From the NCBI GenBank assembly GCA_964418605.1, contig CAYQLY010000006.1:62001-126000 (forward strand): DNA of 64,000 nucleotides. The letters are read 5' to 3'. The stretch's first letter is position 1. Each line of letters begins with the position of its first letter. This DNA comes from CAYQLY01 sp964418605. Its GTDB lineage: Bacteria; Bacteroidota; Bacteroidia; Cytophagales; Cyclobacteriaceae. The notes beneath the pieces were generated by a model, which saw only the letters and a list, made by a program, of their open reading frames with translations, was not told the origin of the DNA and made no database searches. This document shows, in pieces, positions 9,126-18,078 of the stretch. The position numbers and the translations under genes are program-made.

Positions 9126-10985
9126 ATGTGTGGCATAGCTGGCTTTTTTTCTAAACGAGAGCTGTTTACAAAAGCAGATCTTGAAGTCATAACTAACATC
9201 TTATCTCACAGAGGTCCTGATGCGAGTGGATTCTTCTTTACTGAAAAAGTCGGATTAGGTCATCGTCGACTGAGTATTATCGATTTATCCCAAGCAGCTA
9301 ACCAGCCTATGTTCTCTGATGATCAGCGCTATGTTATTGTATTTAATGGGGAGATCTATAATTTTCAAGAGATCAGAAAAAAAATAATGGCTGTTAATAA
9401 AAATTTTTCATTTAAAACAACTTCTGATACTGAAGTTCTTCTCGAAGCTTTTTCATTATGGAAAGAAGATTTTTTAAATGAAGCTAACGGCATGTTTAGC
9501 ATTGTTATTTATGATCAACAAGACAAGCAACTTTATTTGTTTCGTGACCGGCTAGGCAAAAAACCACTTTATTATTATTGGGATGCTGATTGTTTTGTGT
9601 TTAGCTCTGAGTTAAAATCATTTCTTCAACTCGAAAAGATAAGAAAAAGACTAACACTTAATCGGCAAGCGATTTATCATTTTTTGTATTTAGGCTATAT
9701 TCCTGAACCAGACTCTATTTTTAATGAGATTAAAAAATTTCCAGCCGGATGTTATGGTATGGTTAAAGATCAACTCATTATCCGACCTTATTGGAAACCA
9801 GAAGAGAATATTCGGACAGATGTCATAGACGATTTACCTCAAGCTAAAAAACAATTAAAAGAGCTTCTTTTTAGTGCTGTATCGTATCGTATGATTAGTG
9901 ATGTGCCTTTCGGCACATTATTAAGTGGTGGAATTGATTCGAGCTTGGTTACAGCCATAGCTCAACAACTTTCTGTTAAACCTATTCAAACTTTTAGTAT
10001 TGGTTTTGATAATAAAAAATTTAATGAAGCCCCATTTGCTAAACAGGTTGCCTCTTATTTAAAAACAAATCACCATGAATTACGGGTTACAGAAAGAGAT
10101 GCATTGTGTCTTACAGAAGAGCTCATCACTATATTTGATGAACCATTCGCTGATTCGTCCGCTATACCTACAGCTCTTGTTTCTAAGTTAGCTCGTCAAC
10201 ATGTGACCATGGTTTTATCAGGCGATGGAGGTGATGAGCTTTTTTTAGGATATGGCATGTACCAATGGGCTCAACGCTTACATCACCCGTTGTTACAATG
10301 GTTTAGAAAACCTATTTCTTTTGCATTGTCATTAATAAATAATCGCACGCAGCGCGCCGCATTAGTTCTAAATTATTTAAATAAAAATAAATTAAAGAGC
10401 CATATATTTTCTCAAGAACAATATCTTTTTTCTGAAAAAGAACTTAAAAAATTACTCCGTACACCTTATACCTCTTCTCCCACCATTCAAGAGCTATATT
10501 CAGCAGATCGAAAATTGTCAGCTGCTGAAGAACAGGCTTTATTTGATATAAATTATTACTTAAAGGATGATTTATTAGTGAAAGTAGACCGATCAAGTAT
10601 GAGGTATTCACTTGAAACCAGGTCCCCTTTACTTGATTATAGAATAGTAGAGCTTGCTTTAAATATATCTCCGAAGTTAAAGTTACATAAGGGTATAAGT
10701 AAGTATATATTAAAAGAAATACTCTATGATTTTGTGCCGCAAAATTATTTTGATAGACCCAAATGGGGTTTTAGTATTCCACTTCAACATTGGTTAGCAA
10801 ATGACTTAAAACACTTGATACCGACTTTTTTAAATAAAAAAGTGATCGAAAAACATGGTGTGGTTAATACTAACTATGTTGAAAGCCTTATACATGGTTT
10901 TTTAAAACAAAATAGACATTATCTTTACAACCGAGTATGGGTATTGATTTTGTTGCATAGTTGGTTAGAAAAAAATAACTATTAA
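9126..10985 (+). CDS. asnB: Asparagine synthase (glutamine-hydrolysing)
   Basis: A 619-residue two-domain enzyme. The N-terminal nucleophile glutaminase domain starts MCGIAGF, with catalytic Cys2 and LSHRGPDASG near residue 27. The synthetase domain carries the PP-loop LLSGGIDSSL near residue 266 and the LSGDGGDELFLGYG segment near residue 364. It uses glutamine and ATP to amidate aspartate, or, in polysaccharide loci, possibly a sugar carboxyl group. Base composition (23 G+C of 60 at 9541-9600) is higher than in the flanking glycosyltransferases. A glycan-modifying role is inferred from context only; ordinary asparagine synthesis is equally possible. Confidence 0.9.
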   Translation: MCGIAGFFSKRELFTKADLEVITNILSHRGPDASGFFFTEKVGLGHRRLSIIDLSQAANQPMFSDDQRYVIVFNGEIYNFQEIRKKIMAVNKNFSFKTTSDTEVLLEAFSLWKEDFLNEANGMFSIVIYDQQDKQLYLFRDRLGKKPLYYYWDADCFVFSSELKSFLQLEKIRKRLTLNRQAIYHFLYLGYIPEPDSIFNEIKKFPAGCYGMVKDQLIIRPYWKPEENIRTDVIDDLPQAKKQLKELLFSAVSYRMISDVPFGTLLSGGIDSSLVTAIAQQLSVKPIQTFSIGFDNKKFNEAPFAKQVASYLKTNHHELRVTERDALCLTEELITIFDEPFADSSAIPTALVSKLARQHVTMVLSGDGGDELFLGYGMYQWAQRLHHPLLQWFRKPISFALSLINNRTQRAALVLNYLNKNKLKSHIFSQEQYLFSEKELKKLLRTPYTSSPTIQELYSADRKLSAAEEQALFDINYYLKDDLLVKVDRSSMRYSLETRSPLLDYRIVELALNISPKLKLHKGISKYILKEILYDFVPQNYFDRPKWGFSIPLQHWLANDLKHLIPTFLNKKVIEKHGVVNTNYVESLIHGFLKQNRHYLYNRVWVLILLHSWLEKNNY

Positions 10986-11022
10986 AAAATTAATATATCT
11001 CTTTTAAATAGCTTAACTAATA

Positions 11023-12270
11023 ATGACTAAAATTAATATTCTATACTTATCCTATGACGGGATGACAGACCCATTAGGTGAATCACAAGTTATACCGTAT
11101 TTAAAAGAATTATCAAAAAGAGGGCATGTTATATCCATTATTAGTTTTGAAAAAAAGAATAGATTTAAAATTCATGGAGACCGAATAAAAAAGAGTTTAC
11201 AAGAAAATTCTATTTCTTGGAATTGTTTTTTTTATACAAAAAAACCCCCTGTTTTTTCCACACTATATGATGTTATACGGCTTCGAAAAAAAGCAAAGCT
11301 GATTTGTAAAAAAAACAATGTAGATATTGTGCATTGTAGAAGTTATATCGCATCGTTGGTTGGTGTTTTTTTGAAAAAGAGGTATGCTGTCAAATTTCTT
11401 TTTGATATGAGAGGTTTTTGGGCAGATGAACGTGTAGAAGGTGGTCTTTGGAATCTTAAAAATCCTTTGTACAAATTAGTGTATCAGTTTTTTAAGAAGA
11501 AAGAAATACAGTTTTTAAATATGTCTGATGCCACAGTATCACTTACCGTAAATGCTGTTAATGAAATAATGTCTTGGAAAACAATTCGACCCTCATTATC
11601 AATCACGGTTATCCCATGTTGCGTAGATATGGAATTGTTTGATAGAAACAAGATAAGTCCTGTTATAAAACAAAATATGAAAAAAAAGTTAGGTATAACT
11701 GAAGACGATATGGTTTTACTTTATCTTGGATCAATAGGCACATGGTACTTATTAAAAGAAATGCTTTTGTTTTTTAAATATCTTTGCACTAGCTATCCTA
11801 ATGCCAAATTTTTATTTATTACTACAGAACAGGAAAAAATAATTTTAGACCAAGCTCAAGCAATGAATATATCTCCTCATAGGCTCATTATAAAGGAATC
11901 TTCTCGTCAGGATTTACCTTACTATATCAGCATGGCCCATGCAGCTGTTTTTTTTATTAAACCTGTTTATTCTAAAAAAGCATCCTCACCTACTAAACAA
12001 GGCGAGATTATGAGTATGGGTATTCCTATACTGTGTAATAAAGATATAGGAGATACAGATAAAATTATTGAAGAAAACAACTGTGGCGCTGTTCTTTCCA
12101 ATTTTTCAAATGATTCTTTTGATGATATAATAAAAAAAATAAACCATTTAATGGTTTTAGATAAAGATAAAATTGTAGAAACAGCTAAAAACTATTTTTC
12201 GCTTCAACATGGGGTAGAAAAATATAACGATATATATGTATCATTGTTAAAAAATAAAACAATAACATAA
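11023..12270 (+). CDS. Glycosyltransferase family 4-like protein
   Basis: A 415-residue protein. The N-terminus reads ILYLSYDGMTDPLGESQVIPY, which resembles Bacteroidota GT4 enzymes whose acceptor domain begins with a DPLGxSQ motif. DIVHCRSYIASLVG and LFDMRGFWADERVEGG follow. In the donor domain, LLYLGSIGTWYLLKEM and KQGEIMSMGIPILCN are seen; the second glutamate region is degenerate compared with a canonical EX7E. It is likely to transfer one sugar during repeat-unit synthesis. A 37-base gap separates it from asnB and 5 bases separate it from the following methyltransferase gene. Confidence 0.75.
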   Translation: MTKINILYLSYDGMTDPLGESQVIPYLKELSKRGHVISIISFEKKNRFKIHGDRIKKSLQENSISWNCFFYTKKPPVFSTLYDVIRLRKKAKLICKKNNVDIVHCRSYIASLVGVFLKKRYAVKFLFDMRGFWADERVEGGLWNLKNPLYKLVYQFFKKKEIQFLNMSDATVSLTVNAVNEIMSWKTIRPSLSITVIPCCVDMELFDRNKISPVIKQNMKKKLGITEDDMVLLYLGSIGTWYLLKEMLLFFKYLCTSYPNAKFLFITTEQEKIILDQAQAMNISPHRLIIKESSRQDLPYYISMAHAAVFFIKPVYSKKASSPTKQGEIMSMGIPILCNKDIGDTDKIIEENNCGAVLSNFSNDSFDDIIKKINHLMVLDKDKIVETAKNYFSLQHGVEKYNDIYVSLLKNKTIT

Positions 12271-12275
12271 AGATA

Positions 12276-13181
12276 ATGATTGACTATAGTATAAAGCCTT
12301 ATCGCATCATTCAAGTGAATGGCACATCCATTGCTGACTTCTTATCATCTCATGAAGATAATTTAGATTTAGAAACGGTCCATTCTTTTGGAAAAGAATG
12401 GGATAAGTTTTCGTCATTTGATGATGCTGAAATAAAAAAAATAGGTGATGATTATTTTGATATTGTGACCCCCCATATGCTAAATGAAAACACTATAGTG
12501 TTAGATGTTGGATGTGGCATGGGGCGATGGTCTTATTATGTAGCAGATAAAGTAAAATTCGTAGAGGCTATTGATCCTAGTGACTCCATTTATAAAGCTG
12601 CCTCGTTCTTAAAGTCAAAGAAAAATATACGTATATCAAAAACAAGCGTCCAAAATCTTCCATTTCATGATGGGTCTTTCGATTTCGTTTTTAGCTTAGG
12701 TGTTCTTCATCATGTTCCAGATACTCAGGAAGCTATTTACAAGTGTATAGATAAATTGAAGAAAGGAGGCTATTTTTTATTGTATTTATATTATAATCTG
12801 GATAACCGGGGGTTTTTCTATAAGCTCTTTTTTTATATAACTAATTTTGGAAGAAAACTAATTTCCAAACTTCCTAGTCGTATAAAATTAATTGTTTGTG
12901 ATATAATTGCTGTTCTTGTTTATTTACCACTTGTCTTTCTTTCCAAGTTGGTTAAAATTCTTTTTCCAAAGAAAAAGTGGTATAACAAAATACCACTTTC
13001 CTATTATACAGATAAAAATTTCAGTATCATTAGAAATGATTCGTTAGATCGATTTGGTACTCCTCTTGAGCAGCGATTTAGCCAAAAACAAATAAAAGAA
13101 ATGTTGGAAAAAGCTGGAATGGGTGATATTACATTTTCTCAACGTGAACCATATTGGCATGTCATCAGTAGAAAAAAATAA
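12276..13181 (+). CDS. Class I SAM-dependent methyltransferase
   Basis: A 301-residue protein with a clear methyltransferase core: VLDVGCGMGRWSYYVADKV (motif I, about residue 76), AIDPSD (motif II acidic residue), then FDFVFSLGVLHHVPDTQEA (motif IV). A hydrophobic stretch near residues 205-230 (DIIAVLVYLPLVFLSKLVKIL) suggests membrane association. It is the second methyltransferase in the locus and is not a close duplicate of the one at 8147. The next gene starts inside its final codons. Its target, likely a sugar hydroxyl or lipid-linked intermediate, is inferred. Confidence 0.83.
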   Translation: MIDYSIKPYRIIQVNGTSIADFLSSHEDNLDLETVHSFGKEWDKFSSFDDAEIKKIGDDYFDIVTPHMLNENTIVLDVGCGMGRWSYYVADKVKFVEAIDPSDSIYKAASFLKSKKNIRISKTSVQNLPFHDGSFDFVFSLGVLHHVPDTQEAIYKCIDKLKKGGYFLLYLYYNLDNRGFFYKLFFYITNFGRKLISKLPSRIKLIVCDIIAVLVYLPLVFLSKLVKILFPKKKWYNKIPLSYYTDKNFSIIRNDSLDRFGTPLEQRFSQKQIKEMLEKAGMGDITFSQREPYWHVISRKK

Positions 13182-14244
13182 AAAGATACTAATTTTATGT
13201 CCGTATCCTTTTGGTACTGCACCAGGTCAGCGGTTTAGATATGAGCAGTATTTGGAATCTCTTACGCAACATAATTTTAATTATTCAATTCATTCTTTTT
13301 GGGATGATCAGACATATCTTGTGTTATACAAAAGAAAATATTTTCTTAAAAAGATATACGGCCTTGTAAAAGGATTCGTAAAAAGAATACTTCTCTTATT
13401 TCGATTATCAAACCATGAGTTTGTTTTTATCTTTCGAGAATTAACTCCAATTGGTCCACCTGTTTTTGAATGGATTATAGCTAAAATTTTTAAGAAGAAA
13501 ATTATTTATGATTTTGATGATGCAATTTGGTTGCCTAATACATCTGAACATAATCGGATAGCCTCCTTTGTTAAATGGCATCAAAAAGTCAAATGGATAT
13601 GTCGATGGGCATATAAAGTAAGTGCAGGTAATCGGTATTTATGTGCGTATGCTTCTCATTACAATTCAAAGGTTATACTTAACCCTACCACAATTGATAC
13701 GATTAATTTACATAACAGAGTTAAAGATCAAAATACTAAAAGAATAATCATTGGATGGACAGGTACCCATTCCACTATAAAATATTTGCAAGATATTGTA
13801 CCAATTATAGCTGAATTAGAAAAAAAATATGCTTTTGAATTTCAAGTCATTGCTGATAAAAACCCACTTCTTCCTTTACAATCGTTTGTATTTAAACCTT
13901 GGAATAAACAAACAGAAATAGATGATTTATTGGAATTTAATATTGGCATCATGCCCTTAGTAGATGATCCGTGGGCTAAAGGCAAATGTGGTTTTAAGGC
14001 CCTTCAATACATGGCACTAGGTATACCCCCATTAGTCTCACCAGTAGGCGTAAACTCTGAAATTGTTCAACACAAGCACAATGGGTTTATTTGTGCTTCT
14101 TCTTCTGAATGGATAGAGTGTTTATCGGAGCTTATTATAGATATTAATTCACGGATTGTTATGGGAAAAAAAGCTCGACAAACTGTTGTTGAAAACTATT
14201 CCGTTCAATCTAATACGATGAATTTTTTAAACTTATTTCAATAA
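13159..14244 (+). CDS. Glycosyltransferase family 4-like protein
   Basis: The start is set at ATG 13159, giving 361 residues beginning MSSVEKNKKILILCPYPFG; a longer reading from 13123 would only add residues shadowed by the preceding gene. The body shows FIFRELTPIGPPVFEWI, IIYDFDDAIWLPN, then IGWTGTHSTIKYLQDIVP opening the donor domain, and KGKCGFKALQYMALGIPPL in the position of the EX7E region. Proteins with this TGT/KCGFK pattern are common in Bacteroidota glycan loci. It overlaps the methyltransferase gene by 23 bases and is the last + strand gene of the locus; the convergent membrane gene ends 3 bases beyond its stop. Confidence 0.72.
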   Translation: MSSVEKNKKILILCPYPFGTAPGQRFRYEQYLESLTQHNFNYSIHSFWDDQTYLVLYKRKYFLKKIYGLVKGFVKRILLLFRLSNHEFVFIFRELTPIGPPVFEWIIAKIFKKKIIYDFDDAIWLPNTSEHNRIASFVKWHQKVKWICRWAYKVSAGNRYLCAYASHYNSKVILNPTTIDTINLHNRVKDQNTKRIIIGWTGTHSTIKYLQDIVPIIAELEKKYAFEFQVIADKNPLLPLQSFVFKPWNKQTEIDDLLEFNIGIMPLVDDPWAKGKCGFKALQYMALGIPPLVSPVGVNSEIVQHKHNGFICASSSEWIECLSELIIDINSRIVMGKKARQTVVENYSVQSNTMNFLNLFQ

Positions 14245-14247
14245 TTA

Positions 14248-15561
14248 TTATATTGTCTTTTTAAGATTATTGTTTAATACAATTAGAACAATGCCAAAAA
14301 ATGGAAGCAAAGGTAATTTATATCTGGAGAGCGTACCAAAATTAAAAGACGAAACGCCTACTCCAAATGCAAAAAGTAATGTAAAAAATAAACAAAAAAG
14401 AAGCCAGGGATCTTTTCGTAAAAAAGAAAAAATTTTGAATACTCGTGCTCGAAATAAAACAACAATTGTGAAAATAAGAAACAAGAAACTTTCTGCACTG
14501 GATAACAACATGAGTATATTTTTAACCTCCCATAAATAAGGTCTGAATAATGCTACATTAATAGCCTGTGGTGCCAACTTAATCATTCCTTCTGTAGTTC
14601 CGTCTAGTCCATTTAGCGTATATCCTGACCCCGCATCTTTACCCGTAACAAAACGAATATCATCAGCTGTTATTTTAGATGTTGTAGCAATATTATTAAT
14701 GGCATAACGTTGATCAAAATCAGAAATCTGGTCTAATGCAAATTTTCCTATAAAAAACCCTCCAATTAGAAATACAGGTCCGATTACCCATTTAAGAATA
14801 GGTTGTTTAATTAATGCTATATTCTGTAAATAATATACAATCAGAAGCCCTGGCAGCATACATAATAAAATGTATATTTTAATGTTAATAATAGTGATGG
14901 CGGAGGTAAGAACAATTAAGCTGTTTTTGAATATATTTTTTCTTTGAATAAAACCAAAGTAGAATCCATACACTAACCAACCAAGCGCACCTAATGAAAT
15001 ACTGTCTTTGAAGATACCTGATCCCCAAAAAAATACAGAAGGAATGAAAAAACAAGCTATCGCTACTTTTTTATAAAGCAATGGATAGCGATCATAAAAC
15101 ACACAGTATAAGGCCCATATACCTGAAAAACTGAGTGTAGCAAAAACCATAGCTGTTGCTGCATAGGTGTTAAATGTAAATAAGCCAATTAATGCGCACA
15201 ATCGAACAATACCCATCGAAGACGTATCTCCAAAAAAATACATTCTGTTAACATACTTGGCTACATCTATTGAAAAACCGGAAGACTTTTTAGCGAATAA
15301 TACTTTAAAGCCTAAAACCGGATCTTCCTTAAAGGCCTCCCATATAATTTTACTTGTATTAAAAAAATTAAATGTATCGCCACCGGTGTAATAAAACTGA
15401 TATATAAATCCTGCTGCTAGTGCACCTGTTATTTTTACTAGTAAAGCAGGAATAAAATACGGACGTGTATATGCTGTTGTAACGCGAGGCCTTATCCAAT
15501 ACGCACCACCTAGTAGAAGTATAAAATAAATAGGTGCTATGATGATATCAAGTGCTTCCAC
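14248..15561 (-). CDS. Polytopic membrane protein, Wzy/EpsG-like candidate
   Basis: A 437-residue, strongly hydrophobic protein with about 10-11 likely membrane spans. The start codon is GTG at 15561; no in-frame ATG lies upstream before a stop. YYTGGDTFNFF near residue 57 and ACFFIPSVFFWGSGIFKDS near residue 170 resemble patterns in O-antigen polymerase/EpsG-like and GT-C-like membrane proteins. This is a weak likeness, not an identification. It faces the polysaccharide locus tail-to-tail, 3 bases apart, and no other Wzy candidate is visible on the + strand. If it is the polymerase, it is transcribed separately. Confidence 0.5.
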   Translation of the reverse strand: MEALDIIIAPIYFILLLGGAYWIRPRVTTAYTRPYFIPALLVKITGALAAGFIYQFYYTGGDTFNFFNTSKIIWEAFKEDPVLGFKVLFAKKSSGFSIDVAKYVNRMYFFGDTSSMGIVRLCALIGLFTFNTYAATAMVFATLSFSGIWALYCVFYDRYPLLYKKVAIACFFIPSVFFWGSGIFKDSISLGALGWLVYGFYFGFIQRKNIFKNSLIVLTSAITIINIKIYILLCMLPGLLIVYYLQNIALIKQPILKWVIGPVFLIGGFFIGKFALDQISDFDQRYAINNIATTSKITADDIRFVTGKDAGSGYTLNGLDGTTEGMIKLAPQAINVALFRPYLWEVKNILMLLSSAESFLFLIFTIVVLFRARVFKIFSFLRKDPWLLFCLFFTLLFAFGVGVSSFNFGTLSRYKLPLLPFFGIVLIVLNNNLKKTI

Positions 15562-15647
15562 AACGTATGTATTTATTTTCTAAATCTACAAAAAAGAGAG
15601 GTATGGTGGTGTTTGAAAAAAAGTATATTTACAGAGATGATTAATAT

Positions 15648-17090
15648 ATGAAACAGCTTAAAAATTACATTGGAGGTGAGTTGGTAGATCCTATTTCTAT
15701 GGATTACCTAAAAAATGAAAATCCTGCGACTGGTGAAATTCATAATCTTTTACCAAATTCTGATGAGCGAGATGTGAAATTTGCTATCGAATCTGCTCAA
15801 AAAGCGGCTATGACATGGTCTATAACGCCTGCTGAAAAACGGTGCTCTATTTTATTAAAAATAGCCGATTTAATTAATGAAAATCTAGAAAAACTGGCGT
15901 TAGCAGAAACGATCGATACCGGAAAACCACTTAGGCTTGCTAAAACAATGGATATTCCACGTGCTTCAGCTAATTTTCAATTTTTTGGAACCTCTATTCT
16001 TCATACCGCTTCCGAAAGTCATCACACAGATGATATAGCAATTAACTATACACTGCGTCAGCCCATCGGCGTAGTAGGTTGTATCTCGCCTTGGAATCTT
16101 CCACTTTATTTATTTACCTGGAAGATCGCCCCTGCTTTAGCCGCAGGGAATGCCATAGTAGCTAAACCATCAGAACTTACACCAACAACAGCCTACCTTT
16201 TATCAGAAATTTGCATCAAAGCAGGTCTTCCTCCTGGTGCATTAAATATTGTACATGGTTTAGGATCCAAAGTAGGTCAGTCTATAGTACAAGAACCTGC
16301 TGTAAAAGCACTATCGTTTACCGGAGGTACAGCTACCGGAAAAAAAATTATGGAAACAGCTGCTCCTTTATTTAAAAAAATCTCTCTTGAATTGGGAGGA
16401 AAAAATGCGGCTATTGTTTTTGATGATTGTGATTTTGAAAAAACCGTTCGTGGTGTTGCACAATCTTCTTTTTTAAATCAAGGCGAAATATGTCTTTGCA
16501 GTTCACGTGTTTTTGTTCACACGTCTATTTATAATCGATTCCGTGATGCCTTTATAAAACAGGTCAATACATTGGTTGTTGGAGATCCGCTCGATGATAA
16601 AACAAACCTTGGCGCCTTAATTTCTAAAACACATCTGGAAAAAATAGTGACGTATGTTCGATTGGCTAAAGAAGAAGGTGGAAAAATATTAACAGGTGGT
16701 GAGCCCATCACACTGAAAGGAAATTGTGCTAATGGATATTTTATGGCACCTACAGTAATAGAAGGACTTTCTTACGATTGTCGAGTTAATCAAGAAGAAA
16801 TATTTGGCCCTTTCGTCACACTCATTCCATTTGATCATGAAGAAGAGGTGATCAACTGGTCTAATGCGAGTACTTATGGACTGGCTGCTTCCATCTGGAC
16901 GGAGAACGTGCAGCGTGCACACCGTATAGCTCACCAACTTCGGTGCGGGATTATTTGGGTTAACTGTTGGTTGTTGCGTGATTTGCGTACCCCTTTTGGT
17001 GGAATGAATCAGTCGGGGATTGGTCGTGAAGGCGGATGGGAAGCTTGGCGTTTTTTTACAGAACCAAAAAATGTTTGTATTCGGTTGTAA
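15648..17090 (+). CDS. Aldehyde dehydrogenase, ALDH8 / 2-aminomuconic semialdehyde dehydrogenase-like
   Basis: A 480-residue NAD(P)-dependent aldehyde dehydrogenase of normal length. VVGCISPWNLPLYLFTWKIA (residues 142-161) with PSEL near 175 forms the coenzyme site, ISLELGGKN places the general base at Glu248, and NQGEICLC places the nucleophile at Cys282. The NQGEICLCSS and WVNCWLLRDL segments match the ALDH8A1/aminomuconate semialdehyde dehydrogenase branch better than betaine aldehyde dehydrogenases. No kynurenine or meta-cleavage genes lie nearby, so the substrate is open. It appears to be a single-gene unit between the glycan locus and a lipoprotein gene. Confidence 0.85.
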   Translation: MKQLKNYIGGELVDPISMDYLKNENPATGEIHNLLPNSDERDVKFAIESAQKAAMTWSITPAEKRCSILLKIADLINENLEKLALAETIDTGKPLRLAKTMDIPRASANFQFFGTSILHTASESHHTDDIAINYTLRQPIGVVGCISPWNLPLYLFTWKIAPALAAGNAIVAKPSELTPTTAYLLSEICIKAGLPPGALNIVHGLGSKVGQSIVQEPAVKALSFTGGTATGKKIMETAAPLFKKISLELGGKNAAIVFDDCDFEKTVRGVAQSSFLNQGEICLCSSRVFVHTSIYNRFRDAFIKQVNTLVVGDPLDDKTNLGALISKTHLEKIVTYVRLAKEEGGKILTGGEPITLKGNCANGYFMAPTVIEGLSYDCRVNQEEIFGPFVTLIPFDHEEEVINWSNASTYGLAASIWTENVQRAHRIAHQLRCGIIWVNCWLLRDLRTPFGGMNQSGIGREGGWEAWRFFTEPKNVCIRL

Positions 17091-17213
17091 TTGTTTACAT
17101 AATCCTTACTTACCCTTGCTTTTTCTATCATTTTGAGATTCTTTAAAAGATGATTCTTTTATAACCCCTTATGATAAGAAGAGTGTAAAAAAAGAAAAAA
17201 GCTAAATAAAATT

Positions 17214-17242
17214 TTGGATTTAAAATCCTTTTATTATATTCG
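17214..17242 (+). promoter_or_regulatory. Probable Bacteroidota promoter for the crystallin-like lipoprotein gene
   Basis: TTG at 17214-17216 is followed after 18 bases by TATATTCG at 17235-17242, close to the Bacteroidota -33/-7 pattern (TTG, about 19 bases, TAnnTTTG). It lies about 97 bases before the start at 17339, leaving a moderately long leader containing a GC-richer stretch near 17280-17310. Confidence 0.5.
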
Positions 17243-17338
17243 GACTTTAAATCATATTGTTGGTTTAGTTCAGTAGATGGGGAGGTTGCCCAAAATCCGT
17301 AAAGAGTAGGCGTAACAATTTAAATAACATTTACATTT

Positions 17339-18001
17339 ATGAATAAACGATTTAGTTTGGTCATCAGCGTAATCTTGATCGCTGTAGCGGGGTGTACCAC
17401 AAAAGAGGTGATACCGACGAATCAAGAGCCTGCATCCATGATGGGAAAAAAATCCATGGAGACACAGCCCGATTTTTATTTAAAAGGAATGAAAATTAAC
17501 TTTTCTACCTACACCATAACCTCCACTACCTCATTGGTGGTAGGCTACGAGCCCAACACGGTGCTCATTTTTGAAACAGATGAGGAATTTGAAAACTGGG
17601 CAAAAGAAAAACAAGATCGAAACGCTTTGCTAAAGGCACATGACGACATGGATCGCCTGCGCCAGTATGGATCGCAACATGGCCTCATCGATAACGAGGA
17701 AGCTACACAGGCGTACATGCAATCGATGCGTGCTACACAACGGGTGAATTTGATCTGTACATTGTACAGAGATTATGACTTCTCCGGCGATACGTATACC
17801 ATCCCCGGTGTGCCTTGGCCTTCACTTGGCAGCTTCAATGACGAAGCTTCTTCGGTTGAAGATATTTTGTCGCTGACGGTATTATGTTCGCGCACATGGT
17901 TCAGAGGGTCGAAGTTTTATTTGGCGAGTGTGCCGTTTAGACGTATACCAGACCTTTCAGAATATGGCTTCGATGATAATACCCGTTCTGTGTTTTTTTA
18001 A
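17339..18001 (+). CDS. Lipoprotein with C-terminal beta/gamma-crystallin-like domain
   Basis: A 220-residue secreted lipoprotein: basic start MNKRF, hydrophobic core, lipobox AVAGC with Cys19. The middle (residues about 80-125) is polar and probably helical. Residues about 140-200 resemble a beta/gamma-crystallin repeat: LYRDYDFSGDTYTIPG, then LGSFNDEASSVEDI, matching the Greek-key [Y/F]xxxx[F/Y]xG plus SS pattern that often binds calcium. Base composition is unlike its surroundings: 33 of 60 G+C at 17641-17700 and 31 of 60 at 17761-17820, against near one third locally. This suggests foreign origin or unusual expression. Function unknown; an envelope-surface role is inferred. Confidence 0.7.
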   Translation: MNKRFSLVISVILIAVAGCTTKEVIPTNQEPASMMGKKSMETQPDFYLKGMKINFSTYTITSTTSLVVGYEPNTVLIFETDEEFENWAKEKQDRNALLKAHDDMDRLRQYGSQHGLIDNEEATQAYMQSMRATQRVNLICTLYRDYDFSGDTYTIPGVPWPSLGSFNDEASSVEDILSLTVLCSRTWFRGSKFYLASVPFRRIPDLSEYGFDDNTRSVFF

Positions 18002-18078
18002 AACATAACACGTAAATTAAACATCTAAAGAACTACATCAACAGTATGATTTTTAATACTAAAAAAAACAAAAGACTT

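Noticed and set aside
14270..14539. 89-codon + strand open frame inside the polytopic membrane gene
   Set aside because: Antisense to a well-supported hydrophobic protein; its basic composition is a shadow of that gene.
15167..15391. 74-codon + strand open frame inside 14248-15561
   Set aside because: Antisense shadow of the membrane protein, no motif or promoter.
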